DNA of 64,000 nt from Steromphala cineraria (taxonomy: Eukaryota; Mollusca; Gastropoda; Trochida; Trochidae). Made by a program: the position numbers and the translations under genes. The first letter of the stretch is position 1; every line of letters begins with the position of its first letter. The DNA lies in contig OU744727.1 of NCBI GenBank assembly GCA_916613615.1, forward strand, positions 15,260,093 through 15,324,092, written 5' to 3'. Below are positions 27,001-38,700 of the stretch, one piece after another. The notes beneath the pieces were generated by a model. That model made no database searches, was not told the DNA's origin, and saw only the letters and a list, made by a program, of their open reading frames with translations.

Positions 27001-28704
27001 CACTGATACCCATCCTCTTGAAGGTCAGATGGTTCCATGACATGTACCTGAGGAGGTTTCAACAATTCATTATGCATGAAATTTAAAGGCATTCTTGCTT
27101 TAAGACACTGTAGCACATTTTACTATGGTAAAGGTGTATCTCATGAAAAGGTAAACAAATGTTACCACATGCATTTGAAACAATGAAATGAGTCCTTACA
27201 TAAGTGTAAAGAATTTATTTAAGCTACACATGTCCATTCCACAAAGGCAAATAATTAAGCTGTTCACACGAAAATGGTCACCAGAAGCTTTCGCTTGATA
27301 CATGATAACTTCATGTTAACTATACATAAAAGCCTTGAATAATAAGAAGATAAAAAAATTAAATTACACTTTAAAGAACAAGAATTTTAAAAACAAATGT
27401 TACTGCCCCTTTAAAATAATTAGTATTTTGACTTTTTTCTGTATAAGCTTTGGAACTTTATTATGAATTAATGTGATTGTCTTGTAGTTTAAGGTTTCTG
27501 TAATTGCTTTCACAGCTCTAAAAAGTGTTTTAGTAAGCATGTCGCCAAATTAATATAACAAAATATTCAGAATGATGTTTTCTATTAACCAAAACAAAGC
27601 ACACAACTGGAATAACATACGTTAGATAACATTGTTAGATGAGAGATCAAACTGCACTAAAAAATAGAAAAAGAATAATGTGATCCAACATACAATCTAA
27701 TAAACTTAATAAAATTGTCGAAATATTTTATGAAATATTGTAGTAAATTTAATATAAATACAAAATACTGACAGCTATAAAGTTTACGCATTTTAGAAGA
27801 TAACTTTTTTTTATAGTATTTACTTAATGTTTCCTTATCTATGGTATATCATATGCAAGGAAAAAGAAAGCCCAATGGTTTGATGGTGTTTTGAACATTT
27901 AAATTTTGACAGTAAAAAAATATTGTATAATAAACAAGAAATTTAGAAGTACATTGTATATTTAAAAATGTTTATATAAGATAAAAAATAAAAATGATTT
28001 TATGAAAAATGGTGAGAAATGTTGTTTAATCCTGTTTTACAAAAAGGAGTGTGTGTTTGAAGAGAGTTAACGGACATATTTTGGCTGTATCAAGTAGTGA
28101 AATCTATGAATTGATTAAATGCATTTAAGAAGTAATAATGAAACATAAATATCTAAGATATAGATCTAAGTATCTAAGAAATATACATATGAGATATTTG
28201 ATTACTGGTGCATCATAAAATATCATTTAAGAGCATCAACCAAAAATATCCATGTTAGTATTTGCATTCATTATTAAAATGTCTATTGCTATAACATTGA
28301 AAAGCTACCGGTGTAACCATCAAATGCATTTAGAGATAAACACATCAATATTACTTTGAATTAGTTCATATATCTACGTATTAAAACAAAGCTAAAACAT
28401 GAAAAGTACATAAATACAATTCGCTGAAAGCAGACGACATCAAAATCAATGCATTGTCGAGATCAATATTTGTAATAACTTTACGTCACAATTGGTATAT
28501 CTTTGTGCACATAGCATTTCCACAATCTTCACTGACATAATCCTACAAAAGAACCAAAACCATGCAATGAAAACATAATAATCAGAAGCATAATTCATTG
28601 AAAGCAGACGCCAAAGCTCTGACCACTCACGTGACATAAGCAACAATGATACCCGTGGTGACCAACAGCCAATCAGGGACGCAGATCAGTCCGAGAAGTT
28701 CCAT
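15057..28704 (-). CDS. Cytochrome P450, CYP3 clan (CYP3A-like), 13 exons
   Basis: Heme-thiolate monooxygenase, by family an ER-membrane enzyme oxidising lipophilic substrates with NADPH-P450 reductase. Thirteen coding exons join in frame (minus strand): 28704-28631, 27047-26951, 25659-25607, 24944-24848, 24278-24156, 22029-21941, 20978-20830, 20411-20287, 19845-19743, 19610-19364, 16869-16732, 15940-15778, 15131-15057. They total 1533 nt, or 510 residues plus TAG, close to the roughly 500 usual for CYP3A. All introns are GT-AG; the exon 3 donor (GG|GTTGGT) is weak. Visible features: hydrophobic anchor (residues 1-25), proline-rich hinge GPPPLPVVGN, C-helix W130-xxx-R134, I-helix AGYDTT (320-325), K-helix E376-TL-R379, PERF-like FNPERF, heme loop FGNGPRNCIG with Cys456. 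The DDHWRFIRNFMTPTFSVGKL region and the C-terminal end are typical of CYP3A. Vertebrate CYP3A genes also have 13 exons. Assignment to the CYP3 clan is firm; the subfamily (CYP3A versus a mollusc-specific family such as CYP30) is not resolved. No lesion seen. Confidence 0.95.
17009..18046 (+). mobile_element. Pearl-like element with a 162-bp core, in P450 intron 10
   Basis: The left end carries a short palindrome GTGAGCGCAGCTCAC then ATACCCCCGC. Three 162-bp tandem cores follow (starting about 17490, 17653, 17815), then a GGAC/GCAC tetranucleotide array (17958-18002) and a terminal hairpin ATACCCCCGACTACG / TCGTAGCGGGGGTAT at 18016-18045. Left and right ends form inverted repeats (ATACCCCCGC / GCGGGGGTAT). 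No coding capacity. Confidence 0.8.
17489..17952 (+). repeat. 162-bp tandem core, about 3 copies
   Basis: CTAAAAGGCACAACAGCATC recurs at 17536, 17698 and 17860, exactly 162 bp apart. Confidence 0.9.
18540..19330. repeat. Diverged direct repeat in P450 intron 10
   Basis: About 200 bp at 18540-18720 and 19135-19330 align loosely (CACAAC-AATAGCA-TAT, ATGTGGAAAA, TGAGTACT, AGTGCTTC). Old, non-coding. Confidence 0.5.
20490..20660 (+). mobile_element. Fragment of a pearl-like element 3' end in P450 intron 7
   Basis: CTGCTCTGGCAACAAAA is followed by a degenerate GACA/GACGGA array (20571-20615) and then TGACCTTATGACCTAAT. The order matches the 3' part of the other pearl-like elements here (TGCTCCGGAAACGA then ACGG array). 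Boundaries are uncertain. Confidence 0.45.
21448..21811 (+). mobile_element. TTAA-site MITE, copy D, in P450 intron 6
   Basis: TTAA-flanked, ends AGGGGCAGTAGCATGTTTTT and AAAACGTGCTACTGCCCCT, 364 bp, lying 130 bp downstream of exon 6 in the P450 transcript. Confidence 0.9.
23945..24101. repeat. Long fold-back palindrome in P450 intron 5 (CTCG apex)
   Basis: Arms of about 74 bp, nearly perfect (GATAAATCCATTCTG ... CAGAATGGATTTATC), with apex CCTCGCAAGCTCGG. Ends about 55 bp from the exon 5 donor. Confidence 0.85.
26350..26780. repeat. Minisatellite of about 60-bp unit, about 7 copies, in P450 intron 2
   Basis: The motif ATACTCAAAGATGTTCTTT recurs near 26363, 26422, 26484, 26543, 26603, 26663 and 26723, giving a unit of about 60 bp with substitutions. 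Each unit also carries GTGCTTAACCAAAAC. It lies between exons 2 and 3. Confidence 0.8.
26832..26885 (-). repeat. Vestigial duplicate of the 3' end of P450 exon 2
   Basis: The last part of exon 2 (around 26951-26990) is repeated about 110 bp further into the intron. The copy encodes GNLLTVLEK in an open frame, followed by the same GTGAG donor. It lacks the first half of exon 2, and no usable AG acceptor is visible close upstream on the minus strand, so it is probably a dead partial exon duplication. Confidence 0.7.
27101..27414 (+). mobile_element. TTAA-site MITE, diverged copy F, in P450 intron 1
   Basis: TTAA then GACACTGTAGCACATTTT at the left and AATGTTACTGCCCCT-TTAA at the right, with GTTCACACGAAAATGG inside. 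An older, diverged family member ending about 55 bp before the exon 2 acceptor. Confidence 0.7.
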
Positions 28705-28773
28705 GTTATCGTCTGCTATATCTTCCACCACCAGTGACAGTTTGGAAAGTCACAAATCCCTCTCTCAAGTCTG

Positions 28774-28783
28774 GTTTATATAC
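28774..28783 (-). promoter_or_regulatory. TATA box of the P450 gene
   Basis: The minus strand reads GTATATAAAC here, about 70-80 bp upstream of the P450 ATG at 28704. A start site about 30 bp downstream would leave a short 5' UTR of roughly 40 nt. Seen: the motif and its spacing. Inferred: that it drives the P450. Confidence 0.6.
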
Positions 28784-28793
28784 AAGAACAATC

Positions 28794-28807
28794 ACGCCCT
28801 CTAGCGG
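28794..28807 (-). promoter_or_regulatory. CTCF-like motif upstream of the P450 TATA box
   Basis: The minus strand reads CCGCTAGAGGGCGT, which matches 12 of 14 positions of the CTCF core CCASYAGRKGGCRS. It lies about 10 bp upstream of the TATA box. A second such motif lies upstream of CEP44, so the intergenic block between the two divergent genes is bracketed by them. Function is inferred from the motif alone. Confidence 0.3.
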
Positions 28808-30124
28808 TGACCTAGTTGTAACTAGTTCATGTGTACTTGCATGTTTGCTAGGAAAACGGAACACTCCGCAAACCTGTTTGTACAATTTCATAGTAAACTT
28901 CGACAAGATTCGTTTGCATGGTCATATGGTTTAAGTCATTATCAGTTTTTGTGTAAATCATATACATTTTCTTTTTGATCGTAAGAATCATAACGAGATA
29001 CGTGAGATGTAAGGCGTATGAAATTGTCCAATGTCATTTGTTCTGAAGAACGTTTTATAGTCAAAGCAAGTCTACAAAAAATGATTTAAGAAACTGTTTT
29101 GACAAAAATATTGATTGTGTTTGATTAAAATATATTGGCTCATTTACATTCTTAATATAGTTAACCAGGACATTTATTTATTTCTTTTAAGATGATTTAC
29201 AAGTAGATGTACGTCATGCTTGCATGCATGACAGATTTTGCTTTGATTTAAACCACATACTAAAACCGCCTTATCAAATGTGCTAGCGAATTGGTAATAG
29301 AAAAGTGTTATTCAATTTCGAACAATTTCATTTGAGTTTTGTCAATATGAAACGACCGTTTGAAGAATTTCTGGAGATAAATTTAATTCGTATTTTAATT
29401 TTAGGAGCATGAATTCTATGTAAGTTTATTTTGATGAAATAATTTTGTCCTGTCTTTATATCAATAAGGTTTGTTTATAAACATTACAAATTCACAGAAA
29501 AGTTCAGACTACTTGAAAATGATCTAAAGCCAATATGATAAATGCAATAAAGCAATCTGATATGGCCATACCAAAATCTTTATATGCCACGAAATGTTAT
29601 GACATTAAGACTTTTTACATTGGTTGTCCGTAAATGCTTACAATACCTATGAAAATAACACTACTAACGATTAGAGTGGTTTACGTGAGGACAGTTTATT
29701 AACTAGCAAAATAGCAAAGACATGTTTAAGGTGATATCACGGAGATAGGAGAAGTCAACCCATTCCAATACAATTCGATATACAGCTGACCTTCCATTGG
29801 ACGGTATAGATTTATAGTAACGTTAGACATAATCCCAATTGTGATACAAACGGAAAAGTAAAAGCAAATAAGTATCGAATAGGTATTGTTTATCTCGACG
29901 ATTTATATAAATATATCTTCTTAGTTTGCGTATCAGCCTTAACATCAATTAAATGTAAATCTTCGCCTGCATCATTCATTAATTGCTGGTGAACAAACAT
30001 ATTTTTAGAATATAATATATATATATATATTCAAAACTTGCCGTCAATTGATCCTACATGTACCTTGGATCATTTAATCTTGCATGTTATGTATAATTGC
30101 TTATAGAAATGTTCCGTTATTAAG

Positions 30125-30345
30125 TTGTGACGTAGCTTAGTTGGTAGTGTGTTAGCTCGTCACCACTGAGGACCGGGGTTCGATTCCCGGTCGCATCATA
30201 CCAAAAGACGTTTAAATATGGGGGTTGCTGTGCTTGACATTCAGAATAGTTATGACAGAACAACGTATTAGCTGGCGCTGTACTGTGGCTGCCAGGTGCC
30301 TTCACACAACCCGAATTCCCAATGTACTGAGGCAATATATTGTGT
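30125..30345 (+). mobile_element. tRNA-derived SINE
   Basis: A tRNA-like head has box A-like TAGCTTAGTTGGTAG and box B GGTTCGATTCC within a good T-arm (CCGGG/CCCGG), followed by an unrelated body. Acceptor and anticodon stems do not pair well, so it reads as a SINE rather than a working tRNA. Confidence 0.6.
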
Positions 30346-31458
30346 TATTATGTGTATAAGATCGCATCATAATAATTCAAGAGGACCAAATGACGATATA
30401 TTTCTTAGAATTATCAAACATCTTATTAACAGCACTCTCAAGTATGCCTGTACCATAAAATCGACATATATAGAAACTGTACTCGTTCACCTGAGAGAGT
30501 TCACTGGGTACAAGCATTGGACGATCTAGTTTCTGCTATGGTGTACTAAGCTTTGCAAGTTGTACCCTGATAAAACTGGGGTGAATGCAACGTTCAACTA
30601 TACAACCTCATACCTAAAACATATTGATATCTGTTTAGTGTGAGTCTGTTTAAACTCATATATGAAAGGCATTCTCTCTCCACAGATGCAGATAATTCAT
30701 GAAATGTTGATACAACCTCTGTTCTATTACGACGTCTTTGTGGGATAGAATTGCAGATGCCTGATTGGAGGCAATCAAAGTAAGTTGTACAATCAGCGAC
30801 GCTGTTCCAAAATCATCACTTTGTAATGATGGCAAAAGCATTGTGATATGAACCACTCTCTCCATGCGAGAAGAGTTGTCATTTGATAAAGAAATTCAAA
30901 CGGATTTCGGCGTAATAGAGCAGAGGCTGTATCAGTATTTCAAGACTTGATCTGCCTATGTGGTAAGAGAATGATATGAAAGGAAGAAATAAAGGTGTAC
31001 ACACGTGCATAACCTGCACTTTTTCTGTTGACGTAGTCAAACATGCACACGTGTTCATGTAAAGTTAATTGACGAGGACAGAAACTAAATAGAAACTAGC
31101 TACTAGCATTTAAAATCACATAACACTTGTCAATATTATTAATTTAACTATCAAAAGAGTTTACATATTAAGTAACGATTTCATTGTTTTCCCGATTTGT
31201 AATTTGTAAATCTTTGAGTGAGATGAAACAATATCTTGGACAAATGGTTAACAACATAAATCCAATAAAATTAATAATGTCCATATTATAAACTTTAAAA
31301 AATGGTCTTTCACTTACGTACATTGATCATGAATATGTTTAAACCCTCTTCGCGAGTGTCTACCGCAAACTTTTTTATAAGTAGAAATATACTACGTTTC
31401 TCATTTTGTTGTAGTTCCACTGCAGTTAGATATTACTATACTGTATCATATTCCAATG

Positions 31459-31823
31459 TTAAAGGGACAGTAGCACGTGTTTTTTTAATTTTATATTTTC
31501 CATTTTTCACTGATAATTGTACGTTAATGCTAATGGTATTATTTTGATAGAGTCACACATTTCATAACACAAACCAATCATCAATAGTCGCAAAAACAAA
31601 ATTTAATATTATAGATTCATATAAAGTTCATTGGCGGCCATTTTTAAGTGAACAACTTTAATTCATTTTGTGTAAGAAAAGGGAATCCCAAGGTTGACCT
31701 TTACATTTTATATCATGTTCATTTTAGTGCTTCATTTAGATTAAATTCATTGTCTTAAAATGTGAAACATTTTTTCCTGACATCACCTTTAATTCCCCTT
31801 AAATTGTGCTACTGCCCCTTTAA
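31459..31823 (-). mobile_element. TTAA-site MITE, copy E
   Basis: TTAA then AGGGACAGTAGCACGTG, GGCGGCCATTTTTAAGTGAA inside, right end AAATTGTGCTACTGCCCCT-TTAA. Followed by reiterated copies of its own right end. Confidence 0.9.
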
Positions 31824-31890
31824 TTCCCCTTAAATTGTGCTAATGCCCCTTTAAATCACCTTAAATTGTGCTACTGCCCCTTTAAATCAC
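31824..31890 (+). repeat. Reiterated right terminus of MITE copy E
   Basis: The unit CCTTAAATTGTGCTACTGCC with CCTTTAA is repeated twice more directly after the element end (TAATGCCCCTTTAAATCACC, then CTACTGCCCCTTTAAATCACC), a unit of about 35 bp. Confidence 0.8.
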
Positions 31891-33689
31891 CTTCAATAAT
31901 TTGTGCTAGAAAGCCTTTACAGCAGCACACCAAGGTATCAGTTCATGTATACTTGTTGTCCTTTTACCTCCAATCTTCCACGGCGAGACTGTTACCTGAT
32001 ACATGGCATTTTGACAATAATAAATATTCATAAGTATATAGCTGACATGACGAAGCAAAACATACAGCCTTGTGTACTACATCAAGATTAGGTCATGTAG
32101 GAATGTTACAGCTACTCGGGTGTTTGGGGGTATATCGGGTGGAGCAGGGTCCTTAAGTCCAAATTCTTGGGACAAGAACGCATCTAGTACTCCATAATAT
32201 AACAACAATATGTGCATTTTAATTCTTGTCATTTATAACAGAAGTAGGCTCAGTGTTTGAAATAAAGCCATGGCTACTGTTTTGTCACGACTAGTAACTT
32301 TTCAAAAATCTTCTTTATTTTCCCCTAAGGAATTGACCAATTAAACTCAGGACAGACTATGCTATTATATATACTGTTGGAGACTATCAAAAGCATGATT
32401 TGACTTGAATGCATATACCTGTCAAATAGATCACAGATTTACGTTAGTGGATATATTGTGTCACATAATATCTAGGGCACTGATTCTTACATTCTTCGGG
32501 CTCGTGTAAAAAAAAATCGGGTGGAGTGGGGTGGTAGAGTTCAAATAGATGTACTCATATACCCGCAGGGTATGACCGTACTCGTACTTGTCTTTTTTTA
32601 CATAGACACAGAGGCAGATGATTCAAGTTTTATAAACTAATCATATTTATATAGAAAATAAGTAAATCAAGTGATTTTATTGCTTTTACATGGTGTACAG
32701 GGCTTTCAGAAAAATAGATTTTCGCTCTGATTAAAGGTCAGGCATGTTTGAACAATAATAGTTTACTAGTTTTTCTAATTGGCTTCCCTAGATGATAAAA
32801 ACAATATAGGCAATACAGCATCGGAAACTTCAAAACCAGACCATGCTCTGAATAGCACCTTAATGAAATCACACACACACAAACACTAATTTGGTCTTCA
32901 ATGCAAATTACATAAAATGCTCCAAAGTTTCAATGAGAAATGTAGTATAGAGGCGTCTCCCATTGCATTTCTGAGACTTTTCTTTCCGTATCCGAAATTA
33001 GGATTTTCCATCATTTGATGGAGATTTGATGTATACTTTTAGAACGACAATGCCGTGCAACTTTGAATGTCTTTTTTTTAAGTTAAGGATTCAGAAGACT
33101 GTTTGTTGATATTTGAAAACTAAGGGATCTAGGCAATCTTGTTTATAATATTGATTTAAATTATTATTAATCTCAGATAACTTAAATTATGTTTAAATTA
33201 AGTCTCAAACGCTAAATCAATGGTCCATTTTGAATATTTTAATAAAAGAAAATCATGTGCCCGAAATAAATGAAAAGTAAAAACGACAACAACACTTCAC
33301 CTTGGTCTGTACTTACAGACATGCACTTACATCACACAGCTATTTCTACAACCCGCTTATCTATGTACAGCAGAATCAGCACTATACGATCCTTGGCCTA
33401 GAGTAAATGTCTCCAGTTAACTGGGTAAGCACGGGCTCCTCCCTGTAAGGGTGAACTGTACTCTGGTGCTCGTCACCTTGCTTGCAGGGTTTCTCAGGAA
33501 TGTATGATATCGATATGGTTAATCATCAATATATAAACTTTTATTCTTCTTGAAGAGAGTACAGTGGATTTGAGAGAGTTTGTAGGTGTTTGTTTAGTCA
33601 CACCTTTGCTTCTTTTGAAGACCATCGTGTGGCAACTGTTACCATATTATTAATACTGCGCGAATGTATGAATGAAAAATATATGAAAA

Positions 33690-34260
33690 ATGTCCTTGCA
33701 GTAAGAACCTTATTTAATTACAATAGGTACTGCATCGCAATATATAAGACAGCTATGATAGATTTATCTTGAACGGTTACAACTTTATTTAACCATATGT
33801 GTAACTGCATCGCAATGTATTAGATCACTATGATTAACTGTTCCTTGCAGTAAGAACCTTTTTAACCATATGTGTCACTGCATTGTAATGTGTATTAGAT
33901 CTTTATGATAAACTGTACCTTGTAATTTCAACCTTGTCTAGGCATAAGTGTAACTGTATCGCAATGTATAAGACTACTATGATAAACAGTTCCTTGCAGT
34001 AAGAACCTTATTTAGTCACAATTGGTACTACAAAGCAATGTATAAGACAGCTATATGATAAACTGTACCTTGAAGTTACAACCTTCTTTAAGCATATGTG
34101 TAACTTTTCGCAATGTATAAGACAGCTATGATAAACAGTACCTTGCAGTAACATATATTATTTACCCACTTGAGATACTGCATCGCACTGTATTAGACTA
34201 CTATGACAAACTGTACCTTGCAGTAAGAACCTTACCCAACTGACTCGCAGGTAATCTGTA
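33690..34260 (+). repeat. Minisatellite of about 74-bp unit, about 8 copies
   Basis: CCTTGCAGTAAGAACC and variants recur near 33692, 33765, 33843, 33915, 33988, 34065, 34141 and 34216, each followed by CTGCATCGCAATGTATAAGA-like sequence. Confidence 0.8.
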
Positions 34261-34679
34261 CCTTACTGGTGTACACACACTGCACTTGTTCAACCCTCCG
34301 AGTTCATCGGGTGCACAGTATGTCCCAGATTTACATTCAGAGATCTAGACATGTTATCTGTCGTCGCTTTCGGACAAATCGCAAACTATTTCTATTCTCG
34401 ATTAACCGACAATCACTCGAATGAGTGTCCTCGTGTTAAATTTGCTGTCATGCACCCAGTGGCAGATGGTATAACTCTCGTGATATACCCGTATCGTTCT
34501 TCATATATAGTTTCTATCCATTAATATATTTGGTGAAACCACAAACCATTTCTATTTTTATTAGTATATATATTTATTAGTGTACATATGTTACTTCCAT
34601 GTAACCATAACCTTCTCGATATGCTCGTTGAGAATTCACTTCATAAGTGTTGTACATCAATATGCATATCCTGATAACA

Positions 34680-34795
34680 TCTGTTTTACATTGTGTTTGT
34701 CCTGTTTTGTGAACGAATTTATACTTGTATATATTATTTATGTCATTTTGCTCTTGCTCCACCAAGGAGGTTTATGACAATAAAGAATTCAATTG
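34680..34795 (+). mobile_element. LINE-type 3' tail remnant
   Basis: TTGCTCCACCAAGGAGGTTT followed by ACAATAAAGAATTCAATTGG resembles a LINE 3' end with a short ATTG-type tail. Only the terminus is visible. Confidence 0.4.
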
Positions 34796-35274
34796 GTAAG
34801 CTGAAATGAAATTAAATATTAGGTGATGTTTGTGTCAATTTGTGATATGAGTTCAAAGCCAAATATACACAAAGAACTTAAGCACCAACAAAGCCTTTTC
34901 ATGTTTTGTAAGAAAGAAGACAACATTTTATGCAAAACAGTAAGAGATATTAGATAGGACAATCACTTAATTGGGTTTTCAACGAAAATTCAACTTACTG
35001 GGTTTTAACGAAAATTCAACTTACGTCCTTTGGATAATTGCTAGTGCAATGGTTTCATATCTTGTGTCGATATCAAGTTAAATTATTGTTGAAAATGAAA
35101 ATGAATAATTTTTGCTCTAATGTAATTTTGTATTTATCAAAGTTTCTGTTCATTTTGGTACAGATATATCAATTATTCCCCGTTATTACCAAATAATGTT
35201 GTTAACTACAAACAACTTCTGTGGCATATCAAGCAATAAGTATCTGTTCGTTCCCGAAGAATAAAATATACTAC

Positions 35275-35735
35275 TAAGTCGAAGTTATTAGGTACACAAC
35301 ACATAAATGTCGATGGGTACAGACGAAGAGAATTTCGTCTCTCCATATAGAAGTTCACTCAGTATCCACTGCCCTCTATTTAACAGTAGTCCCACCTACC
35401 ACTTCAAGATAGAGTGAGAAATTCTGTATACGAGGTGATAAATCGTACAAATGATTTTTAAATCTGTCGTAATTGGATTACCTATCTTTATTTACTTGCT
35501 TTTTGAATAAAATAAGTGTCGTTAGGTACACACAGCCAGAACGCCGATGGGTACAAACTTCGTCTCTCCAAGTAGTCCGCTACCCCAGAAACAAGTTCAC
35601 TCAGTATCCCCTGCCCTCTATCTAACAGGAGACCGACCTGCCACTTCACGACACAGCGAGGAATTCTGTATACGAGGTGTTAATCGTACGAAGTATTTTT
35701 TTTAATCTGTCGTAACATGATTACCTACAGGTACG
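35275..35735 (+). repeat. Imperfect tandem duplication, period about 245 bp
   Basis: AAGTTCACTCAGTATCC, CTGCCCTCTAT, AATTCTGTATACGAGGTG and AATCTGTCGTAA occur in the same order in both halves (for example 35420 and 35663). Non-coding. Confidence 0.8.
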
Positions 35736-38700
35736 CTGAGTCATGTCTCGTTATGAATAACTATCTCCAGTAGCTATCATGTTACACGGCCGTCGAGGAG
35801 ATAATTACTATAACGACGCGGGAGGCGAAAAATAAGATGTATAGCTCTTAGGTTTGTTTTTTAATACTTAACTTGAAATCACATAATAGGCGTTATTTTG
35901 CTGTCTTTTATATCTCTCTCAGCATCTCGACGTGCGTAGACTGAGAGGAGTAGTTTATGATATGTCTTTGTAGATAAGGTCTATAACAATCAATGAATAA
36001 TGCTTACCTATGTTTTTTGTAATAAGGTATGTACTCATCCATGCTTTTGCGCTAAGGTGTTATCTCCGTATAACACTTAGTACTAAATCATTTTTGTCAT
36101 TATTACAATAAATACTAACCAAGTCAAATCAAATTCATTAGTGTTTCTAAACAGAAGTTTGAGGTCGTATAGAGAAACAGAAATGCCAAATGATTCCGAT
36201 TACACTTTAGTATAGATGTACACGATCCACAGGTACCGCTGACTCAGTTACATTTCACAAAGAACCTTTATATACCTGACAAAATCAGATTATACAAGGA
36301 TTGAGTTATGCGAACATTAACAACACAGCAATTCATTGAGGTATTATTTGTACAAATATTGATAGTTGGGCTTTCTGGGCACACACTAAAGGATTCCTTG
36401 ATCACACTTGAACAGGCCTTGACCTCCATAGTTGTGAATGAAGTAGCTTGTGGTTTGTGGTGGTAAGGAACGTACGTCCTTAGAGGGGTGAACTGTACTT
36501 GAGTACACCTTACCTTACCCTTCAGTAGTGTTTGGGACGTACAAATGGATTTGTTTCATATGAATGAAGAAATGATAAGAAATATGTAAAGATATTTTTT
36601 TAAATGACATTCTTTTGCCAACAATTACAGTACAGTTCGCTTACTCCGTTGGATAACATACTGCATATATGCATCATATGCATACTTTGGAAAAGAAATT
36701 TGCGTGAATGTGCGTAACATGTGTTATAATTTAGAATCAATATTTATATTATGGGCAAAAAAGATTGTGAAGTATAAATGGATCACTTTCAGCAGTCAAG
36801 CTTAGTTAAACTCCCAGGTAGACAGGTGATACAAAGCTTGCTTCTCACGTTGAAGTGGCAGATCTGAATCCAGTGGTGGGTCACACTGTGGTTTGTGCTG
36901 GGCAAGGCACTACATCCACATTGCACTCAGTCCATGCAAAGCACAACTTGGAAACGGGAAATACGAACCGTTTCAATTATCAATAAAATGTTAACAAGAC
37001 AAAAACTTACTTTGCATGAATTAGGTCATAGTATACGGGGTGATGTGTTGGTCTTAAGTAAAGTATATTGTAAAACGTCGATGACTAATATGATTGTCAT
37101 AAAGGTTGAGTCAATAAAGAAGAACGAAGCAAATTAAAAACACTTCATTTTTGGAACGTTTCGACATGAATGCTAATGGTGTTTTCAATAATTGGTTTGA
37201 AAACGATATTATCACCTGCGTCTAACTGATGCTTTATATAGATATCCCTAGTTATCCACATACTTGCATGCACCACCCATCTTACTTGATGTTAATGCTT
37301 CAGATAAAAATTATGTTGGTTTTCTCTCCGAAAACAGAAGTTGCAATCACTGAAAATGTCGCATGGTTCTCGATAAATATTTCATCAGAATATTGGACAA
37401 CTAGAGCAAATCTTTTTTTACGAAAGGCTTGGATCAAGTGGATATATATTTCACAACCGTCAGTTTTAATCTTATGTTGGAGAGCAATAAACGTCAACAA
37501 AATTGTGTTATAAATTATGACTCTCTGAGTTTAGTTTGGAAAGAGATGTAATTCATGTCTTGAAACATGCAAGTGCTTCCATTTACCTCGTATACGAGAT
37601 CTAACCTGAACAGGTCAACAAGTGCCCGCACAGCTGATGACAATCAAAGGTTCACTGAGTGCATTTGCGTGAAGTATATGCATGAACTTATTACATGTAC
37701 AATAGTGTGTCTTGCTATTTATTTCATTCAATGAATGCAACTACAAGCATATTACAAGGCATGTACAACCTATTGGTTAAATGAGTACACCTTGTTATAT
37801 ATGTACGTAATTGTTTATTTAGCACGCTCATGTGAGAAATTCATAACTCATATTCGCATTAATCTTCTACCTTCTTGTTCAACTATTGACTTGAACTGGG
37901 TGATGATAAATCGAAATATTCCCAGAGATGTTTTTTCCATTGCAAATAGAATTTTTCAGAAATTAAAAAATCACGATTTCTCACTAATGAATCATTTTTA
38001 CGTTAAGTATAAAACACGAGTGGGAGGTTATACTTGGGATATCAAACCCCGATGAAAGAAAGCTGAGTAAGAGATCGAAAACGAGCCTGAGGACTACTTC
38101 CCAAAAAGGTTCTTTTCGAATGAGGTATAGTGTTTTATATAACTTAAATACGGTAGTTGAAAAAAATTAACAACTACAACAATATGTACATACTTATCAT
38201 GCGTGATCATATTTGTAGACGAGTCAGAAACAAATACAAAAACGAATGTCAAGGTTTAATGTTCGGCAATTTGTGATAATATTCATTATATATTTGAATC
38301 ACTTTATAAAGTCACTTTCGTTACTTAAATTCTGAGTTGACTGCAATTAAGATGCATTTCCATCGAAACAAGCATTTTGCTTTAAACGACTTTTTGTAAT
38401 TGACAAAAAAATGCACGTGCAAAGCATTCTTAAAATCCATATATTTTACAAATGTCACGTGGTAAATATAACATTTTTCACAAGGTTTAAAGTCATTTAT
38501 CTATGTATGCATTAAAAGGTCTGTTCAAGTGTAAATGGATATCAAAATTATTGTGGTGCCGCGTGAAAATTACTGAAATATGAACCTTAATCAATAAATA
38601 ATTGTAGAGCTTACATTTCTTCCTGGTCCTTTAGAGTTGTGGTTAGAGAGCTTAATTGCTTAAAGGTATTACATTTGAAGTATGAAACCTTCAGACTTCT

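Larger units (their letters stand above)
28808..33689. other. Intergenic between divergent P450 and CEP44, left part
   Basis: Holds the SINE at 30125 and MITE E at 31459 with its reiterated end. Otherwise AT-rich sequence without supported genes. Confidence 0.5.

Noticed and set aside
30127..30199. tRNA gene
   Set aside because: D-arm and T-arm sequences are present but the acceptor stem and anticodon stem do not pair acceptably and a SINE-type body follows, so it is called a SINE.
37735..38055. 106-codon frame as a possible gene
   Set aside because: AT-driven composition, no motif, no initiation or splice context.
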